Below, in pieces: positions 8,554 to 10,060 of a stretch of 10,060 bases of DNA. How positions within the stretch are numbered: position 1 is the first letter of the stretch; the number at the start of each line of letters is the position of its first letter. Below the pieces are notes generated by a model. The model was not told the DNA's origin. It ran no database searches and worked only from the letters and a program-made list of their open reading frames with translations. The stretch comes from Bacteroidetes bacterium UBA6161 (GTDB taxonomy: Bacteria; Bacteroidota; Bacteroidia; NS11-12g; UBA955): the NCBI GenBank assembly GCA_002422315.1, contig DIUJ01000033.1, forward strand, positions 396 through 10,455, read 5' to 3'. Made by a program: the position numbers and the translations under genes.

Positions 8554-9489
8554 CTAGTCAATTGTAATAGAGGATTCAATAGTAGAATTACGCACAACTT
8601 CATTTGGAGAAACGCCAAATTGTCTTTTAAACGCTTTTGAAAAATTGGGATAATCTGTAAAACCATTCATTGTAGCAATATTTTTTAACGGTAAGGTAGT
8701 TTGTTGAATCATCAAAAAAGCCCTTTTCAATCGTTCAACAGTGTAAAATTTATAGATACTCGTTTTAAAGAAGTGTTTAAAACCATCTTTTAATTTATAT
8801 TCATTGGTGCCAAAATACCTGGCCAATTCTTTTAAAGAAGGTAAGGGTTCTTGCAAATGAGCAAGAATATAATCATAAACCTTTTGAATTAATAAAGCGT
8901 CTGATTTTCTCGAATTAGGATGTTTTGCTGAGTCATCACTGTTTTTTTGCTCTATAGCTACATTTGATATTTGCGGAATGGAGACTACAAAACTTAAAAT
9001 AACTTCATCACGATTATACAATTTAGTGATGGCACAATCAACGGAAAAAAGCAGTTGCTCTTTAGTCAAAAATTGCAAGGGCAGCATGGTTTGGTTGTAA
9101 AGTGCGTCCTGAAAAGCTTCTTTTACTAAATTCAATTTTTGATAAGAATCCGGAGTTACAAAAGTGGCTATGGAATAACCTACTAGGTCAAAACTCTCAT
9201 ATCCTAAAATGGTAAGCACAGCGGGATTAAAACTTTGTATACAGAAGGAATAATCCAACACCAGGTTAGTCTGGGTAATAAATCGAAACGAACTGTGAGG
9301 ATTAATATATCCGGCATGAAATATAGACTCCTTCATTTCCTCGGCCACCATATTAATTAAAACAACCAAGGTTTCTAGCTCATCATCACACGAACTCAAA
9401 GGAATTCGATTACTGAAATTTCCTCTTGCCATTTCAAATAACATTTGATGCATAGCGACAATACGTTCCTCTTTGTGTTGATATTCCAT
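8554..9489 (-). CDS. AraC-family transcriptional regulator with HAMP-like and PAS domains
   Basis: The 311-residue cytosolic regulator has three parts. Residues 10-58 (MARGNFSNRIPL...LETLVVLINMVAEEMKESI) resemble a HAMP helix pair, although no membrane helix is present. Residues of about 70-172 look like a PAS sensor domain (LDYSFCIQSFNPAVLTILGY, then DLVGYSIATFVTPDS). Residues 205-302 form the AraC DNA-binding domain: a first helix-turn-helix with LKELARYFGTNEYKLKDGFK and a second with the family signature IATMNGFTDYPNFSKAFKRQ followed by FGVSPNEV. The ligand of the PAS domain is unknown. The gene starts 19 bp after the STAS-like gene and probably shares its promoter. The paired direct repeats next to that promoter are good candidates for its own binding sites, implying autoregulation. 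The stop is TAG at 8554. Confidence 0.93.
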   Translation of the reverse strand: MEYQHKEERIVAMHQMLFEMARGNFSNRIPLSSCDDELETLVVLINMVAEEMKESIFHAGYINPHSSFRFITQTNLVLDYSFCIQSFNPAVLTILGYESFDLVGYSIATFVTPDSYQKLNLVKEAFQDALYNQTMLPLQFLTKEQLLFSVDCAITKLYNRDEVILSFVVSIPQISNVAIEQKNSDDSAKHPNSRKSDALLIQKVYDYILAHLQEPLPSLKELARYFGTNEYKLKDGFKHFFKTSIYKFYTVERLKRAFLMIQQTTLPLKNIATMNGFTDYPNFSKAFKRQFGVSPNEVVRNSTIESSITID

Positions 9490-9508
9490 TTCTAGTTGCT
9501 ATAAATGT

Positions 9509-9892
9509 TTATAGAAATTGTTTTAAATAAATAATACCGGCTTCTTTACTCGTAAAAACCTGAGTGGGTACAGTAGGCTTACTGATATGTAAATAAAAAT
9601 TACTAATGGTAAGGGAAACTTTTTGATGAACTAGTAAACCTACAGCTTTGGTCAGTAAAGAGCCGGATTGTGCCAAATAATCCCTCCCTGATTTATCCGT
9701 ATCAATAATACCCCTGATGTCACAAAGTACGGGATAGGATTTTTCATTTTGAAATCGGATGCGGTCGGCAACAATGCGTTGGGCAACATCCAGTGTTAGA
9801 ATGACCTCTGGTTTATACTCAAAAAAGAGAATGCCGTCTTCAACCCAAAACAGGGCGTACTCATTCTCATAAATGCCATGAGCTGCAATCAT
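9509..9892 (-). CDS. STAS/SpoIIAA-like small cytosolic protein (DUF7793 type)
   Basis: This 127-residue protein has no signal peptide or membrane helix. Its layout fits a STAS/SEC14-like fold: a beta-rich start (YALFWVEDGILFFEY), then LDVAQRIVADRIRF, the core strand and turn PVLCDIRGIID, a helix with RDYLAQSGSLLTKAVGLLV, and a final VFTSKEAGIIYLKQFL helix. I recall similar proteins in Bacteroidota under the label DUF7793; this is from memory only. STAS proteins are often small regulatory partners, and this gene is the first of the minus-strand set, 19 bp before the AraC/PAS regulator. A role as co-sensor or modulator of that regulator is therefore plausible but unproven. The ATG at 9892 lies about 28 nt after a good promoter match. 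No phosphorylatable serine motif stands out clearly. Confidence 0.8.
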   Translation of the reverse strand: MIAAHGIYENEYALFWVEDGILFFEYKPEVILTLDVAQRIVADRIRFQNEKSYPVLCDIRGIIDTDKSGRDYLAQSGSLLTKAVGLLVHQKVSLTISNFYLHISKPTVPTQVFTSKEAGIIYLKQFL

Positions 9893-9920
9893 GCTTTATG
9901 TCGTATTGGTTAGAATTTAA

Positions 9921-9950
9921 CAAAAATAGGAACATTTTTAATTTTTCAAA
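9921..9950 (-). promoter_or_regulatory. predicted Bacteroidota-type promoter of the minus-strand operon
   Basis: On the minus strand, TTTG (9950-9947) is followed after 18 nt by TATTTTTG (9928-9921), a full match to the TAnnTTTG -7 element known from Bacteroides and Flavobacterium. The ATG of the STAS-like gene at 9892 follows 28 nt later, a normal leader length. Confidence 0.7.
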
Positions 9951-9964
9951 TTGTCCATTTGGGA
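9951..9964 (-). repeat. direct repeat, promoter-proximal copy (candidate regulator site)
   Basis: Read on the minus strand this is TCCCAAATGGACAA. It matches the distal copy at 13 of 14 positions and directly abuts the predicted -33 TTTG element, as expected for a class II activator site. Assignment to the nearby AraC-family protein is inferred. Confidence 0.65.
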
Positions 9965-9990
9965 TAATTTGTTGAAAATTCGATAATCAC

Positions 9991-10004
9991 TTGTCTATTT
10001 GGGA
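9991..10004 (-). repeat. direct repeat, distal copy (candidate regulator site)
   Basis: Read on the minus strand this is TCCCAAATAGACAA, in the same orientation as the proximal copy and exactly 40 bp upstream of it, about four helical turns. Two ordered copies upstream of one promoter fit binding by two AraC-type monomers or dimers. Confidence 0.65.
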
Positions 10005-10060
10005 ATTATACTTGTCATAAAAGGAGTAATGAAATATGTAATACAAATCATATCAAATTT

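Noticed and set aside
10012..10024. A possible further repeat copy, TTGTCATAAAAGG, 21 bp beyond the distal direct repeat.
   Set aside because: Only about 7 of 13 positions match and the core is lost; this is close to what chance gives in AT-rich sequence.
10029..10060. An ATG on the plus strand near the right edge, preceded by AAGGAG, opening a frame that runs out of the window.
   Set aside because: Only about ten codons are visible, the AAGGAG lies just 2 nt from the ATG (too close for normal pairing), and the nearest promoter-like match (TATACTTG at 10007-10014) lacks a properly spaced -33 element.

Overview
The window is AT-rich and looks like a Bacteroidota chromosome segment, most likely class Flavobacteriia. 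The grounds are a SusC/SusD outer-membrane pair, a candidate Bacteroidota-type promoter (TTTG, 18 nt, TAnnTTTG on the minus strand), almost no Shine-Dalgarno sequences, and small secreted and MauE-like proteins of types I associate with flavobacteria. Two gene sets converge on a shared hairpin near 6553-6581.

Left block (1-6541, plus strand) holds three tightly packed genes. First is a SusC/RagA-type TonB-dependent porin, cut by the left edge. Then comes a SusD/RagB-type lipoprotein, and one base after its stop a large exported serine peptidase of family S9 with its Ser/Asp/His triad intact. With a peptidase rather than a glycosidase as the third gene, the natural reading is an oligopeptide-uptake locus (RagAB-like): SusCD imports peptides and the S9 enzyme trims them in the periplasm. 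The substrate is inferred.

Right block (6606-9892, minus strand) reads from right to left. It starts with a small cytosolic STAS/SpoIIAA-like protein, then an AraC-family regulator with a HAMP-like N-terminus and a PAS domain. Next is a five-helix MauE/DoxX-like redox membrane protein carrying a periplasmic CxC-GG motif and a long C-terminal periplasmic domain. Last is a 91-residue secreted peptide with four cysteines (DUF6520-like). I read this as a regulated module in which a membrane thiol/quinone-type protein acts on, or works with, an exported cysteine-containing peptide.

The most interesting non-coding signal is a pair of near-identical 14-bp direct repeats exactly 40 bp apart (9951-9964 and 9991-10004). 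The proximal copy abuts the -33 element of the predicted promoter of the right block, the classical layout for an AraC-type activator. A degenerate copy (8508-8520) lies in the same orientation and at nearly the same distance before the MauE-like gene, suggesting that the regulator controls both itself and the MauE/peptide pair.
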